Shown here: piece by piece, positions 49,640-61,094 of the stretch
How the letters are laid out: every line of letters starts with the position of its first letter
Numbering within the stretch: the stretch's first letter is position 1
Source of the DNA: Gymnopilus junonius
Lineage: Eukaryota > Basidiomycota > Agaricomycetes > Agaricales > Galerinaceae
Length of the DNA: 64,000 bases
Assembly: GCA_015501075.1 (NCBI GenBank)
Contig: JADNYJ010000042.1
Span: 124,001 to 188,000 of the forward strand
Reading direction: 5' to 3'
Made by a program: the position numbers and the translations under genes
The notes under the pieces: model-generated
What the model was told of the DNA's origin: nothing
Database searches by the model: none
The model's input: the letters and a program-made list of their open reading frames with translations, nothing else

Positions 49640-49728
49640 GCCCGCTTAGCTCAGTGGTAGAGCGCGCCACTTGTATGAACTTGTCAGCGGTTATGGTGAG
49701 GTCGGTTGTTCAATCCAGCCAGTGGGCA
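49640..49728 (+). tRNA. tRNA-Thr (TGT) with 17-nt intron
   Basis: The acceptor stem GCCCGCT pairs with AGTGGGC (one G-U); the D arm is GCTCAGTGGTAGAGC; the T arm is GGTTG TTCAATC CAGCC. With the 17 bases 49676-49692 removed, the anticodon loop is CTTGTAA in the stem CGCCA/TGGTG, giving anticodon TGT. Only canonical intron placement (37/38) gives this loop. Confidence 0.92.
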
Positions 49729-49734
49729 CGGACC

Positions 49735-49739
49735 TTTTT
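49735..49739 (+). terminator. RNA polymerase III terminator
   Basis: TTTTT seven bases after the tRNA-Thr 3' end. Confidence 0.75.
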
Positions 49740-51636
49740 GCGTCGCCAGCATCCAGTTGGACGTAAATCCATGGGATTACGAAGATTAGGCTTGGTACAG
49801 CATCTCATTATTTTCTCGCTTGGCCATTCTTTCATCATCGCCTCGACCGCAGAGAACTTTCGATAGCGTAATATCTAAAACGTTCTAGGCAGGATCATTT
49901 ACTACAATGCAGGCTCGACAGAAGACGATAGAGCCAAGAGAAATCGAAGGCGATATTAAGGTGGCTCACCGTCTCATATCTTCGGAGCCCAAACTTTAGA
50001 TGCACCTTCCCATGACCCTCCAGAATTGGAGCTAAGGAAGGAGACTTGGGCAAGCCAAGGAACGAGGAAGAATCAGAAAGACATATGTAAACCCGTTTGA
50101 TGAAGAAGAACATGTAAAGGTGTAAGTTGCGGCATATGCAAACAAACATCAGGGTGAAAATCTAAGAACCCCAGAAACGTTCAAGACTGTCAAAGCGAGG
50201 TACGAAATCGTCCAGGCGCCAGAGAGACCTGATAAGAAGTCGAGGCGTGAATTTTAGAAAGAAGACCTTGGCAGACGAGACTTGGACGAGAGCCAGAATC
50301 AGACGTCAGGAACAGACTTCAGACCCTTCAAATGAGTATAATACACCATCCACTTCTAGGATTTCCTGTGTTCTAACAAGATTCCATGAGAACGGTGTGG
50401 ACGAAGCAAGTGAACGCGAAAGATTGTGACTGACTCAGTGACTGACACCATAACTCCGGGAGCACAGAGCTTTTTTCATCACGTGCTCTGCGTGGACCGC
50501 GACGCGTCTTTCCATTAGTCGCAGCTCATAAAGTATAAAGCATAAAGCACGATGTATAAAGGCTTGAATACCGTCATGTCTCTCAAATTATACATGGCTA
50601 TCTGTCTGGGAGGATATTTTACTGCGGCCTTCCAGGGCCTGAGACCCGCCAGTGCCAAGGTAACTTTCATGGAAGCCTAGATTATCCTACTATAGCTATA
50701 CAGTCATGCATCAAATTTTGTATGTCGCATGACCTCCTATCGATAAGCAGTAAGGACGCTTTGTTACCGATGTTAAATAGACTATGTTCTGCCCCACGAT
50801 TGAATACAAAGAGAGGTTATATATGTTTACATCCCCCAAACATTGGCCCTGAAATAAACTTCAGTCGAATGAAATTCAAAAGGTTTTTGCAAAGGAATAT
50901 TTACAGAGGGAGAAAGTGCAGAGGTAAGTCGCATTTTTTTCACGACCGTGCTAACTTCAATACATAATTCATGCTATTAGTAGCCCAGGCTCCTCGCTCG
51001 ACTTTGACACCTTTAGAAACCTCCAATTACCTCTACGTATATTCTGTTATCCGTTCAATCCTCGCATTCTAGAATACGTAACCTTGTAATGTTTTCTTCG
51101 GAAGTGAGTTCGGATTCTTTAATCATCTGCATTAGTACCACACGGCTAAGAGAAACGGAAGTATTCGCAACGAAGCCTTTTCAATAAACATTAAACCTAT
51201 TTGTGTCCTTTACCCCTGCCGATCTTCTAGAGCCAAATATTGGACAGCTGACTCTCTTGTTCCAGCGTCTAATTGACATGCCTTGTTCACATATGTCATA
51301 TGGTTATGACTGGCAGTGCGTATTCGCGTCTTCTGATATCGACTGCGGCTTTTGGAAGGTCAAAGTAAAAAAGCTCAGTCCACGAATTCATGGAGCGGTC
51401 TGGAGTTTCAGATCGAACAGCATAAATATATACGTATTTACCTTCGCAGTATTTTTAGTGACTGATGTTGTCCTCTCGTAAAGCAGCATTTGAAGCTCTC
51501 CGAAGAGGGACAGTGACAGGCAGGAAATTATACAGTTTACTCAGTAATGTTTCGTTCCTGTTTCGAAAACCTGACTTTGGAAGTAGACAGAGAGATATAC
51601 CCTCACAAGTTATTTAGTCACAACCAGTTTAAATGT
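49740..51636. other. Intergenic
   Basis: About 1.9 kb without a supportable gene or repeat. Confidence 0.45.
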
Positions 51637-51643
51637 TATAAAA
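51637..51643 (+). promoter_or_regulatory. TATA box candidate for the lectin-like gene
   Basis: TATAAAA 70 bases upstream of the ATG at 51707. Confidence 0.5.
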
Positions 51644-51706
51644 GACCCAGCATTTCGATAAGACCCCTCAGAGTTGCATCTCTAATTCGCACATCTACTT
51701 CTCAAC

Positions 51707-52378
51707 ATGCCCGGTCTTGCATTAACCCCTACCCTCAGTAAAATCGATCTCTCCAAAGTTGGAGGTCCCTCCGACGCTACCGTTGTCATCGTTGGGCTCC
51801 CCAAGAACAATGTCGGCATTGTTTTCGGTGTAAGCCTTTCTCTCTTCGCATTCGATCGAAAGTGCACTGTTTCACTGACGTTTATTCTTCAGCAACGCAC
51901 GGCCGAGTGGCTTCAACGCTACAACACATACCTTCTCAACACCAACAACATCGTCATCGATCCTCAGGCGCTCTGGGACGCCCCGTCTGACAATGGCCGC
52001 TTCTTGATCTCTCAAATCGTGCCTGGAGGCTTCGACAAGGACCCTTCCGTCTCTGCATGGGTCCGTACAATGAGGACCGCAACATCGCCATCTACTGTTC
52101 TCACAAGAAACCAAGTTCCAGTGGGTTTGTGCAGAGCGACACAAAGCACAGCTTCGTAAGTTTTTCTTGGAAAAAATTATCGTTGAATTGGTTGGCTCAC
52201 CGTCTGTTAGCACGAGTTCAAGATTGGCAACAAGACCGCTATTACGTTCACGATGGTGAGTGCAATGCTTTGATAGAGCCACGTCGAACATGGTTTCACA
52301 ATAATATAGGTCAATGCCGAGGACGGTGGCGATTCCGACTTCCATGACACTGTTGTCGGTGTCGCCGTAGCATCGTAA
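51707..52378 (+). CDS. LecB/PA-IIL-like calcium-dependent lectin domain protein
   Basis: Exons 51707-51829, 51893-52155, 52211-52255, 52310-52378; about 166 aa and no signal peptide, like many fruiting-body lectins. The C-terminal NAEDGGDSDFHDTVVGVAVA closely resembles the acidic calcium/sugar-binding loop (EDGTDNDYND type) and last strand of bacterial fucose-binding lectin II. The preceding part (GIVFGQRTAEWLQRYNTYLL, TAITFTM) suggests beta strands. A sugar-binding role is therefore likely but not proven. One base is apparently missing in the CC at 52063-52064; adding one C joins SVSAWV to YNEDRNIAIYCSHKKPS. TATA box and intron pattern indicate a normal gene otherwise. Confidence 0.65.
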
Positions 52379-53566
52379 GTAGAAATCCATAACGCATAAC
52401 CGAAGTGTACTTGCCTGACGCACCGGATCCATATAGCACAACCAAGTAATCTGCATTGGAATCGAATCGAAAGAATGTTCAACGTTCAAGAGCCTTCACT
52501 TTGTTCCAGAAAATATAAAACCCAGATCTGTTCGCACCAGAAGTCGAATGTCTGCTCGTGATTGAAATTGGGTCACAATAAATAAACTGCAATTTGTTGC
52601 TTCGAATGAACCACGATAAGGGCTAAGTTCGAAGATATTTTCGGCCTTTTCGTCTCTCTTGCAAAAAGTCATGCTTTTTTCTACCGAACTACCGCCATAA
52701 GGGGCCAGAAAAAGAGATGAAGCTTAGAGCGACAAGTGAAAGAGTGAAATTTGCGTGGAAGGCGAGTCGGACCCGATCGGTGACTTGTCAGAGTACTAGT
52801 GACACTTGTCACCGTTATAAACGATCACGTTGCCCGCGGCCTCATTCGGATCGAACTTCCGCTTTTCTTCCACCGTCCATTGACATCTGCTGCTACAAAG
52901 GCCCTCCTCCAAGTTCGCCTTCAAAGCCGGGATCAGCTTCTGTTTCTCATTCTGACCTCAGGAGGAGAAATGGTCGAAGGTCTTACACTTTATTCTTCTG
53001 AAGGTATGTTCTGAGATGCCTGTCAGTATCTGTCTATGTAACGGACGTTCGTCGTTGTATCGTGTTAGTTCTGTATATATTTAATGTCGTGTTTAGTAGT
53101 CAGTCAGACTCCGTGGCCGCTGACATGGCGAAGTGCTGACAGGTCGAATGACACCAGGATCCCCGCTTCGGAGATCACATCCGTCAGCCAATTGTCTGAC
53201 ACACTTGACGCCGAACAAACCAGCTTCAGTTGCTGGAATTAATTACCCTGTGGTATTTGAAACTTTTTGATGCTACGACAGCGACAAAGCCATGGATATC
53301 AGGTCAGCTTTGTGGATAGCAAATTGTCATTCACCGTGGATGGAGGTCCTCTTGGAGTGCGACATGGCGGTGTAGCTATTTGTTTCAGCGTCATTCTGAG
53401 CTTCTAGCTCAATTTCTATACTATACTATGCAGAACAGAACACTATCAATCTGACAGAAAGACAGACAAGTCAGATCCGCTGTCGAACTTCGGAAGGAAC
53501 AACAATCTCAATCGAAGACAAGCGCTATAGTCGGTGACACCTCAAAATGTCACTCAGTGGGCCCGC
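52379..53566. other. Intergenic
   Basis: No gene or clear repeat recognised. Confidence 0.5.
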
Positions 53567-53573
53567 TATATAA
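53567..53573 (+). promoter_or_regulatory. TATA box candidate
   Basis: TATATAA 80 bases upstream of the ATG at 53653. Confidence 0.45.
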
Positions 53574-53652
53574 TGCCTGTACCAATTCGCTAACTTTCTC
53601 TACAGTGCACTCAAGCAATACACGTCTCAAAACTTACAGTATTACCCTCAAC

Positions 53653-54148
53653 ATGCGTTCTCTTTCCTTCCTCCTCGCCTTCGCATCCTCTGCATTTGCA
53701 TATCTCGTCAATGTTCCTAGTGAAAGTCACGGATGGACATCTCATGGGCACCAGCCGTACGTCTCCTGTCTCCCCATCCTCATCCAAACCCATAAACACG
53801 CCTGTAAAGCTAATCTACCCATTCTTTAGCCTTCAGTGGAGCCGTGTTGACACCGACAGTCCGTCCTTCACGGTCGTTCTCACCAATCAAGACCGGGTTC
53901 GTACCATTCCTCTGAATCTTAATACTTAACAAGACCCCTCATTTTCCTTCGATTTACTCTAGAATATTCTTCCACAGGATATTGTCCTAGCTTACTACGT
54001 GGATGGCACCCGTCTATATGACAGCATTCGAGCGCCTTATGGGGGATTTCCCACTGGAGACCATTTTCGCGTTAATTTGGTCAAGGATCCTAGCGATACC
54101 AGTACTATCTTTGCACAGTCAAGCGAGTTTTCGATTCATGGTTGGTGA
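53653..54148 (+). CDS. Secreted Kre9/KNH-like N-terminal domain protein (PF10342 type)
   Basis: Exons 53653-53756, 53830-53896, 53978-54148; about 113 aa. Signal peptide MRSLSFLLAFASSAFA. The mature part LVNVPSESHGWTSHG, LQWSRVDTDSPSFTVVLTNQ, and later GGFPTGDHFRVNLVKDPSDT, IFAQSSEFSIHG match the Ser-Thr-rich GPI-anchored surface-protein domain related to Kre9/KNH. It is short and has no Ser/Thr-rich tail, so it is a single-domain secreted form. An alternative donor (GTTGGT at 54141) would extend the C terminus by about 35 residues, but the simple stop TGA at 54146-54148 fits the family well. Confidence 0.72.
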
Positions 54149-54930
54149 TCGAGGGATTGCGGGAGTGAATTGAGGGTTGACCGCCCGTAGTGCTGGCTTG
54201 TTACCTGCCCGGCGATTTCCGAGACACTGGCAGCCTCGCCATTGTCGTCGACCTCCTGGACACATATATAATTCCTTAAATACCAAAACTTGCAGGAGCA
54301 TGAATTAGCATATATTAGTCAAATCTGTCTATTTAGAATTTTTTATCAAGGCTTCGGCGAGCTATAAAACGTCAAAATGTTATCTGCCACAGCCAATGGC
54401 AGGTAACATGGCAGATAACATTTCCGTGAGCAATTACCTGCCCTGGCCCTGTTTGGGAACGCCTCTCACATTCTGGGTCATATTATTATTATAAAATCTG
54501 TACCGATGATCAGCTATGTCTTGCCACCATCATTGAGGTGGAAATGTTGAGGTGGCAAGAGCTAGGGACCTTCTGAAAGGTCCGGTTGAGTATTTGATTC
54601 TGCGCCGCAGGCAGAAAAAAAAATCTCTCAGAGCAAAGAGCTGCAAATAGGCCTCAGACAATGCCAGGCATTGCACATCATTGGGTAAATAGTTGGAATT
54701 GGCATGTAATATGGAAGTAGTGCACTGTCGAATAAATCCTCCTTTTTCTCTTCTTTTTTCTTCTTTTCCCCTTTTGGATACCCAGTAATATGGGGGGAAA
54801 ACCGAATTGAGAGCCAAGCTTTTTCGACTTTTCTCTCACTAGTCCATTTACATAAGTCGTCGAAAGTCGCATTTTACATACTTAATATAATACATGGATT
54901 TTTAGAAACTGGAGGAAAAGAGACTTGAAA
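54149..54930. other. Intergenic with small inverted repeats
   Basis: No gene. Two short hairpins: GTTATCTGCCA (54379-54389) with TGGCAGATAAC (54409-54419), and CTTGCCACC (54520-54528) with GGTGGCAAG (54550-54558). Confidence 0.5.
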
Positions 54931-56375
54931 TTAATCGTCCTTTTCGTAAGGAAACACCTGTTTACAAGCATCTGGCCCATTCCCATTGAGCAGCGTGAAG
55001 CCCTGGAATAAATAATCCAAGTTAATATCCAATGCCCTGCGCAGCACTCCAGTGGGACGTGGATAAAGCCCCTTGATAGTCTTCTTAACGACGTTTTCAT
55101 AAAGCAAGCAAAAAGTGCTGAAGTCCGCCGACGTTGGGTCGATAACATAGTTATTCACCCCTCCTACGTTCCTCCCAGGTTGAATAGGGTGCGGATCCGC
55201 GACGAGCTCCATTCCCTGCCCACCCATGCTCCTATTGGGACGAAAGAATCCGTCGGGCATGCGACTGTGCTGGAAGAAACCACGCGCGACGGTGAGGTCT
55301 AATTCACGTGTGTTGAGTCTGCCGTCGATGAAGAAGTTGATCGGAAAGGTGGATTCGGCGTAGGCTGTGAAGTAGCGAGGGGATACGAAGGACATGTTGG
55401 GGTTTGTGGCGATGGAGTCTTGGATTCTTTTCCATCTGAATTCCGAGGCGACTGTGAAATTGTATTTGCCTCCTCCGAATCTGTTGCTGAATTCTACAAG
55501 CTGTTGTAATAAATGTGACTCGGTGTGACAACAGAAATTGGGTCAGGTATACTGACCTCGTTGAATAATGTCTCGTTGAAACTGTGATTATTGCCGAAGA
55601 AGGCATCGCCTACGGTTTTAAAGATTCAGTAAGATCGATAGATACCTGCAAATAAAGCAAATCCGGGCCTACCTCGAGTCATACTAGTATCGCCTGTTAA
55701 TCAACCAAACTTGTTCATCGAGATATTCCTTTGATATTCGATCCTTACTCACCCTCAAAGACATCATGCGTGTTAAGTCCACCAACCGTAGCAGGGCCAG
55801 GCGGATCTGGGCCAGTAAGGGAAGTTTTCCCTCCGATACTCAAGAGATCGGTAAGGAGGTTCCCGTCCACAAGATGACCTGCATATGTAATGAAGATAGC
55901 CAATCCGTTGTGCATATTAAACCCTAGCGTATAGTTGATCAAAATGACGAATTCTCTGCTTAAAACTGACCCACCTTCTTGTGCCGCTTCGACTATCTGT
56001 GAGGGGCTCGCAATGCCATTACGAGGAAGATACTAAACAACGTAATAATCAGAAGCGACTCGGAGAAGATGAACATTGGTACAGTTCGTATGAACGTACT
56101 CCATGCGAAGCCAGCGTGTTCAATCCAGGGCACGGTCCTCTGATATCTCCCGGTTCTAGAGGCTTCCAAGGATGCGCAGCATCATTTACCAGTTTCGCAG
56201 AGGTATCCTTCAAAGGCCCTGGAGGCTTTGGTGGTACACGAAGTTCTAGTGTAGGGATGACTTGCTGCAAAACTTCTCCGCTAAATCCTGCCAGAGATGC
56301 GAAGGCAGGAAATGCGAAGACCTTGAGGGCCAGAGAAGAGAGTACAAGAAATCTGGTGATCGTTGGGCGCATCAT
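54931..56375 (-). CDS. Unspecific peroxygenase / chloroperoxidase-family heme-thiolate peroxidase
   Basis: Secreted heme-thiolate enzyme (peroxidase family 2) that uses hydrogen peroxide to oxygenate aromatics and alkanes. Exons: 56375-56100, 56032-55975, 55923-55753, 55693-55673 (21 nt), 55609-55557, 55500-54931; 382 aa, all in phase. The N-terminal hydrophobic stretch FLVLSSLALKVFAFPAFAS is a signal peptide. Active-site motifs: PCPGLNTLASHG (Cys as proximal heme ligand, PCP motif) followed by YLPRNG; EGDTSMTRGDAFFGNNHSF, the distal/metal-binding region with Glu, Asp, Ser and Arg. Several NxS/T sites. It lies beside and on the same strand as a GH127-like gene, with 319 bases between them. 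No defects. Confidence 0.93.
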
Positions 56376-56408
56376 AGACGTTAGGGCATGGGTTTGATAG
56401 AGTGCCGT

Positions 56409-56414
56409 CTTATA
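56409..56414 (-). promoter_or_regulatory. TATA box candidate for the peroxygenase gene
   Basis: TATAAG on the minus strand (within TTTATAAG), about 35 bases upstream of the ATG at 56375. Confidence 0.4.
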
Positions 56415-56694
56415 AAGGCTTCTTTTCTTAGCTGTAGGCTGCGCGGGCGTGACCTGTCCGCGCTGATCACGGGGGACTCAAATAGAACTGTGCACTGATT
56501 ATCAAAAACCCACGTTCGACAAGGCCTGATTGAAGAAACTGGGCACAGAAAACCCTGCAGTAAGAAAGAAAGAAAAACTCCAGTGTTTTCCACAAGGTCA
56601 GATACATATAGATAAAAGGGATAGTAGCCTACGAGCTGACCAAAGAAAGGCAGGCAAGATAACAAAACCGGTATGACTGTCAAATTTCAAAACA

Positions 56695-59600
56695 TTACGT
56701 GGACTTCATCGTAGGAATCTCTCCCAACCTCAACTTGGCACCAGCAAATGGAACAAGCTTGACCTTGAAAGTTTCCCCCATGCACTCATTCGGACTTAAG
56801 GGAGGCGCGGAAGCCGTTCCAGAAACCAAACCCCATTCAATCTGACACGCGGTGGCGGTCATCGAGACAGGTTGTGCGCCAGGAGCCCAGGCGTAATAGG
56901 GCATGGAGGATATCTTGGTTGAGGAGTCATTCACCTCGATTGTGCTGGGGTCGATGGCGAGGCGCCATTCTGTCGTGGGAAGGAGGGTGTTATCGAGGGT
57001 GTGATTATCCGTCTACAACAAAAGCTTCATGTCAAAAAGAGGAACAATATCAAACTCCGCTTGCTTACAGGTGTGAAGTACTGCGGTGGTGCATTTGGGA
57101 ACAGTTGTTTGGCATCTGATAGAGCTTGAGCGCTCCTTTCGATTAAAGACCCAGCGTTAATAACTGGAACACAGGAAGAAATGACGACAACAGACCTCAG
57201 TGATGGTGCCGAAGTTGTATTGTAAGAAAGTTCTACAGCGTAGTTCAGTGGTCCACGGGTGACAGCCACAGCGTTATTAGTACGCAGTTCAGTTTCGAGT
57301 GGGGCGTGCAAAGTCATCTCGATTGTAGTTGAACCCGAAGTAACCTATAGGACACAAGAACGCGTGAAACCTTAGTTAGATCATGCAGAATGTATCCAAG
57401 TTTGTAGTATATCACCTTGACACTGTGGAGAGAAGACGCATCGGGCGTGACAAGCGTGGCTTTGGCGCGATTCACTGCAATCGTACTTTGATTGTTCTTG
57501 GCCCATTCAGGGATACGAATCTGGAACGTGAAGGAGCGAGAGGCCGTCACGGTGTATTTGAACGTCAAACCAAAGGGATACAGAGTGTCAACAGAAACTA
57601 TAACAAGGCAAATGAGCATCAGCTCAGCGGTAAGCGCAAGAAAGAATATATTCGCCTTTGACGTTATTCGACTTCCCAACTGTTCCAGTAAACGTAGCTG
57701 GACCAAGGAATGTATGGATAAGACTGCTGGCAGTCTCGTTCGTCATGAACGAATGAGACCAGAATTTTGGATAGGCCTGAGGATGGTTGACCGTACAGCA
57801 AGGATAGTTCCTGGATATTGGATTTACATCCGGTACTGATAACTTATTAATTGAAAGAGATACGCACGGCTCAAAGCCAAAGACGTTCGAGTTAGGTCCG
57901 TTATTGACCCACGGTGATGGATCCATGTCTTGGGCCCAGATTTGATTTGCTGAGATGGTCGAGATATTGAGCTGGAAGGTTATGCTGAACTTTTCTAATC
58001 GACTTACCCTCCTGGTCATACTGATGCGCTGAAAAGATAAGAGAAAAGTAAGTCCAGAATCGGTTAAAAAGTTACAATAAATGCTTACACCACCAGTCGT
58101 GCATTATCCCAGCAGGTAACGCGTTATAAGCTGCACGGAATCCAGTTAACAGGCCAGACTGCTGTTCTGGTACGACTCAACAACACACCTAACCTCTCAA
58201 CCCGGTCAGCAACGGAGTTATTTCCAAGGATCGAGTAAATTGTAGCAAGAGAGAAAATTTGCTCGCTGTCCCGTATTCAGGAAACGTGGAAAGAAGAATA
58301 AAACAAAATGGCATACACGACAGCGCATAATTCAGTTCTATAAGCGTGTGAGTCGTGGAAGGGATTTATACATGAAATAACGTCACCCTCTGGATGGATC
58401 AAGTCCTGCAATGTGTTCATCTGCTGAAAATGTACCTAACCGCCGAAAATACTTTAATATTATCTGCTATTTCTAGATTACTGCAGGAAAGAGACAACCA
58501 GAAGCGCGTCCGTGGTAAGTGTACACCATGTCGATCCTATCGAATGTGCTCTGGATATCAGCCGGATCTCCGGTGAAGCGCCATGCCAAAGCTTCGGATT
58601 TCAGAGCTGAGGGAACGTGGTCAAAGTAAGGCTATATTAGTAAAGAAGGGCGACCTTCTGCGGTGTTCACCCCGTGGCTGTAATAATTAGGACGAATGAT
58701 GAAAGCGAAATGGATGGGAACGTACGTTTGCATGGTGAGCTGAGAAGGAGAACGGCTTGTTTTGGAAAAATGGCATCCGTAAACCAGTTGTCCTTCCATG
58801 AATACCCTTGGTTTCTAACGAGGTGCATGGTCTCAAGAAGTTCCGATTCCATTCCTATCAGCTCAGTAACGTTTAGCGACACGGTGAGCTCATCGAAGGA
58901 AGGCAAAGTACCTCGAGGGTCGGTGTCATATACCCATTGGAGAGCGTATATCAGCTATAGGGACGTAGTATTTCCAGAGGCGTAAGCCTTTCCAATGCGC
59001 TAAATGAGTACTGAAATAAACTTACCTCTTCCCAGCGAACGTATTGATAGTCGAACTCAAACCCCATGTCGGCGTTCCTTGCTGGTTAGTCTTCCAGATC
59101 GTGTTGGTAAGTGATAAGAAACTGTGCATGGCGTCAAGGATACGTTCGGATTGGTGGATCTGCTTCTGCGTATTGCTAATTTTATTTTTTCCGTGGAATC
59201 AACGTCATGTTGGAATCGAGTAAGGGAGGAATGTGGAGTGACTTACGATTAAGCCCAATAATACCAAGTACCGAGGCCATACAAGTCGTGGAATTGTAGC
59301 GTTCGCTACGAATGGTTCTGGTCCGATCCACCCATCTGAACCTTGGTGGTCGAGAGTCCAGTCTAGGAAATCTTTGACTTGCCAAGGAGACGCTGATCTT
59401 GGAGTTGAAAGGCAAGAGAGACCATGCCGTTGCTACAGCAAGGTAATCAAGAAAAATTTGTATATCGAGAGGATAAAGGGAGACATACAACCAGTATGGT
59501 GCAGACTCGTGCATGAGACTATACTCGATCGAGCCATCTTTGACCCAGATTGAACCATTGACGCTATAAGAAAAATTTGTCTAAATTATAGAAATCGAAA

Positions 59601-59911
59601 TGTGGATGATAATCTGACTACTAGCTGTCAAATCGCGCAAATGTCCTGCGAGACCATTGGCCTGAACGTTGGCCTGGTCGAGCGCCCAGCCGGTTGGCTT
59701 GATCGTTCCAGTGGGACACGTGTGAAGAGAGGTGGGTTTACTTGAAATATCAAGCATCAGTGGATTGTCTGAATAGTTTCTAGGTTTGCGAACTCACGAG
59801 TCGCGCGAGAGTAAGAAGAGTATGTGAACAAATGACTGGAATATGCTTGAACCTCTGCAGGATGGGGTCAATGTAGGTATGATCTGAAGCGGAATAGATT
59901 AGACCCACCAT
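56695..59911 (-). CDS. GH127-like glycoside hydrolase (DUF1680, beta-L-arabinofuranosidase family)
   Basis: The catalytic core is an alpha/alpha barrel. Supported exons: 57012-56695, 57344-57069, 57597-57416, 57810-57663, 57949-57868, 58028-58008, 58130-58089, 58265-58189, 58337-58317, 58435-58387, 58606-58499, then 58655 upward. Further 5' exons between about 58700 and 59911 encode TGTIKPTGWALDQANVQANG, LMHESAPYWL, GSDGWIGPEPF and PRLVWPRYLVLLG. Key motifs: HIAGLDPSRGTELCAVVEQI and EPNYPCCTVNHPQAYPKFW, which supply the Glu, Cys and the Cys-Cys pair that form the zinc/catalytic site in GH127. Then NQIWAQDMDPSPW, FQIRIPEWAKN and AVTRGPLNYAVEL. Frame breaks near 59381 and possibly at the 57662 donor look like undercalls. 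The start is tentative; a TATA box about 66 bases upstream supports it. Confidence 0.85.
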
Positions 59912-59976
59912 TGTGTGTATGTGCCGATGCTAATATGACTGCACTTCGACGATATGTTTGGAATGCCTTCGACCGG

Positions 59977-59984
59977 TATTTATA
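59977..59984 (-). promoter_or_regulatory. TATA box candidate for the GH127-like gene
   Basis: TATAAATA on the minus strand, about 66 bases upstream of the proposed ATG at 59911. Confidence 0.45.
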
Positions 59985-60556
59985 CTTAAGATACGCCAAG
60001 ATTGGAATACCAGTTCTTAATGAAGACTGATGTCACGACAGAGCAGCTGGTGTGCTACTCCATAATTCAATAACCAAGGCTCAGCGTGCATCAGAACACG
60101 CAGGATGAAGGCGGTCCGCCATGGCACAATATTACTTCAGAGGTTTTTTGTCAACTGATGCGTCATTTGACAGTACAAGTCCCAGAGAAGCCAGACAAAA
60201 GTCGAAATCACCAATCTCGGGGTTCTTCAGGTGCGATGCGATCACCCGCTCCTGCTGTATAAAGGAAAGATGCACAGAAAGTGGAGCTTCCTTCCGTCTG
60301 TGCTCGTAATACTGTGAGATAAGCGCATAAAAACTTGATAAAGGCAATATAAATGAAGATGAGTGCCAGAAAAAGGCGCCAAGTTTGCGGGAAACCTGCA
60401 TGGCTGTTTAAGTAGTTCAGAAAGAGGTGGCTCGTGGTAAACTGGGAATCTTGACTACCGAGGCGTTTGGGAGCTAATGCAATGGAAACATAATACAGAC
60501 AAATAAACATACTGTGACCAGTCACCAGTCTCGACGCTGACCTTCCTGTCAATATA
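59985..60556. other. Intergenic
   Basis: No gene recognised; the minus frames at 60132-60552 lack motifs. Confidence 0.5.
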
Positions 60557-60789
60557 CTGTACTAATTCATTCAATTCGGCGGTCACGGGTCACAGGCCCT
60601 CCCAAATTGACGAAAAGTCACAGAGGTCACGCAAAAATCGGTCAAAAATGCCTCAAAAACACATTCGGAAGGCCAAAAAAGCTTACAAATCCATCAAAAT
60701 CACACCAAATATGGTAATTTGCCGAAATCAAAATTTTGTCAGGTGGGTCACAGGTCACACAGCCTGCCGAATTGAATGAATTAGTACAG
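60557..60789. mobile_element. Short inverted-repeat element with TA target (MITE candidate)
   Basis: 233 bp with perfect 24-bp inverted ends beginning CTGTACTAATTCATTCAATT, flanked by TA on both sides (60555-60556 and 60790-60791). The interior has GGTCACGGGTCACA near the left end and GGGTCACAGGTCACA near the right, plus several AAAAA-rich blocks. No coding capacity. Confidence 0.78.
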
Positions 60790-61094
60790 TAAATGTTCTT
60801 TTCCGTCGCGCAAATCTTCTGGATGAATACTTGTAGTACACAACGCGTGTGGAGAATAGCTGTGCTCGTATCTGTTAGCAAGTGAGTCCCATCTTAGTCC
60901 CACCTACCTTAAAGTTTAGACATATCATGTTCTTCGCAAGTTCTTTGTCTTCCGAAGTCTGTTGATAAATTTTGTTTCTGAAGGTACATATCGAATCACG
61001 CTCGATAGCTCCACCAGGTCTTAGGCCTCAGCATTTAAACTTTTCTATGGCCAATTTCAATTAAGCCCCAAATGTGGACTTTGTCCAATCTTCG
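60790..61094. other. Intergenic
   Basis: About 300 bases between the short inverted-repeat element and the HET-gene stop; nothing recognisable. Confidence 0.5.
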
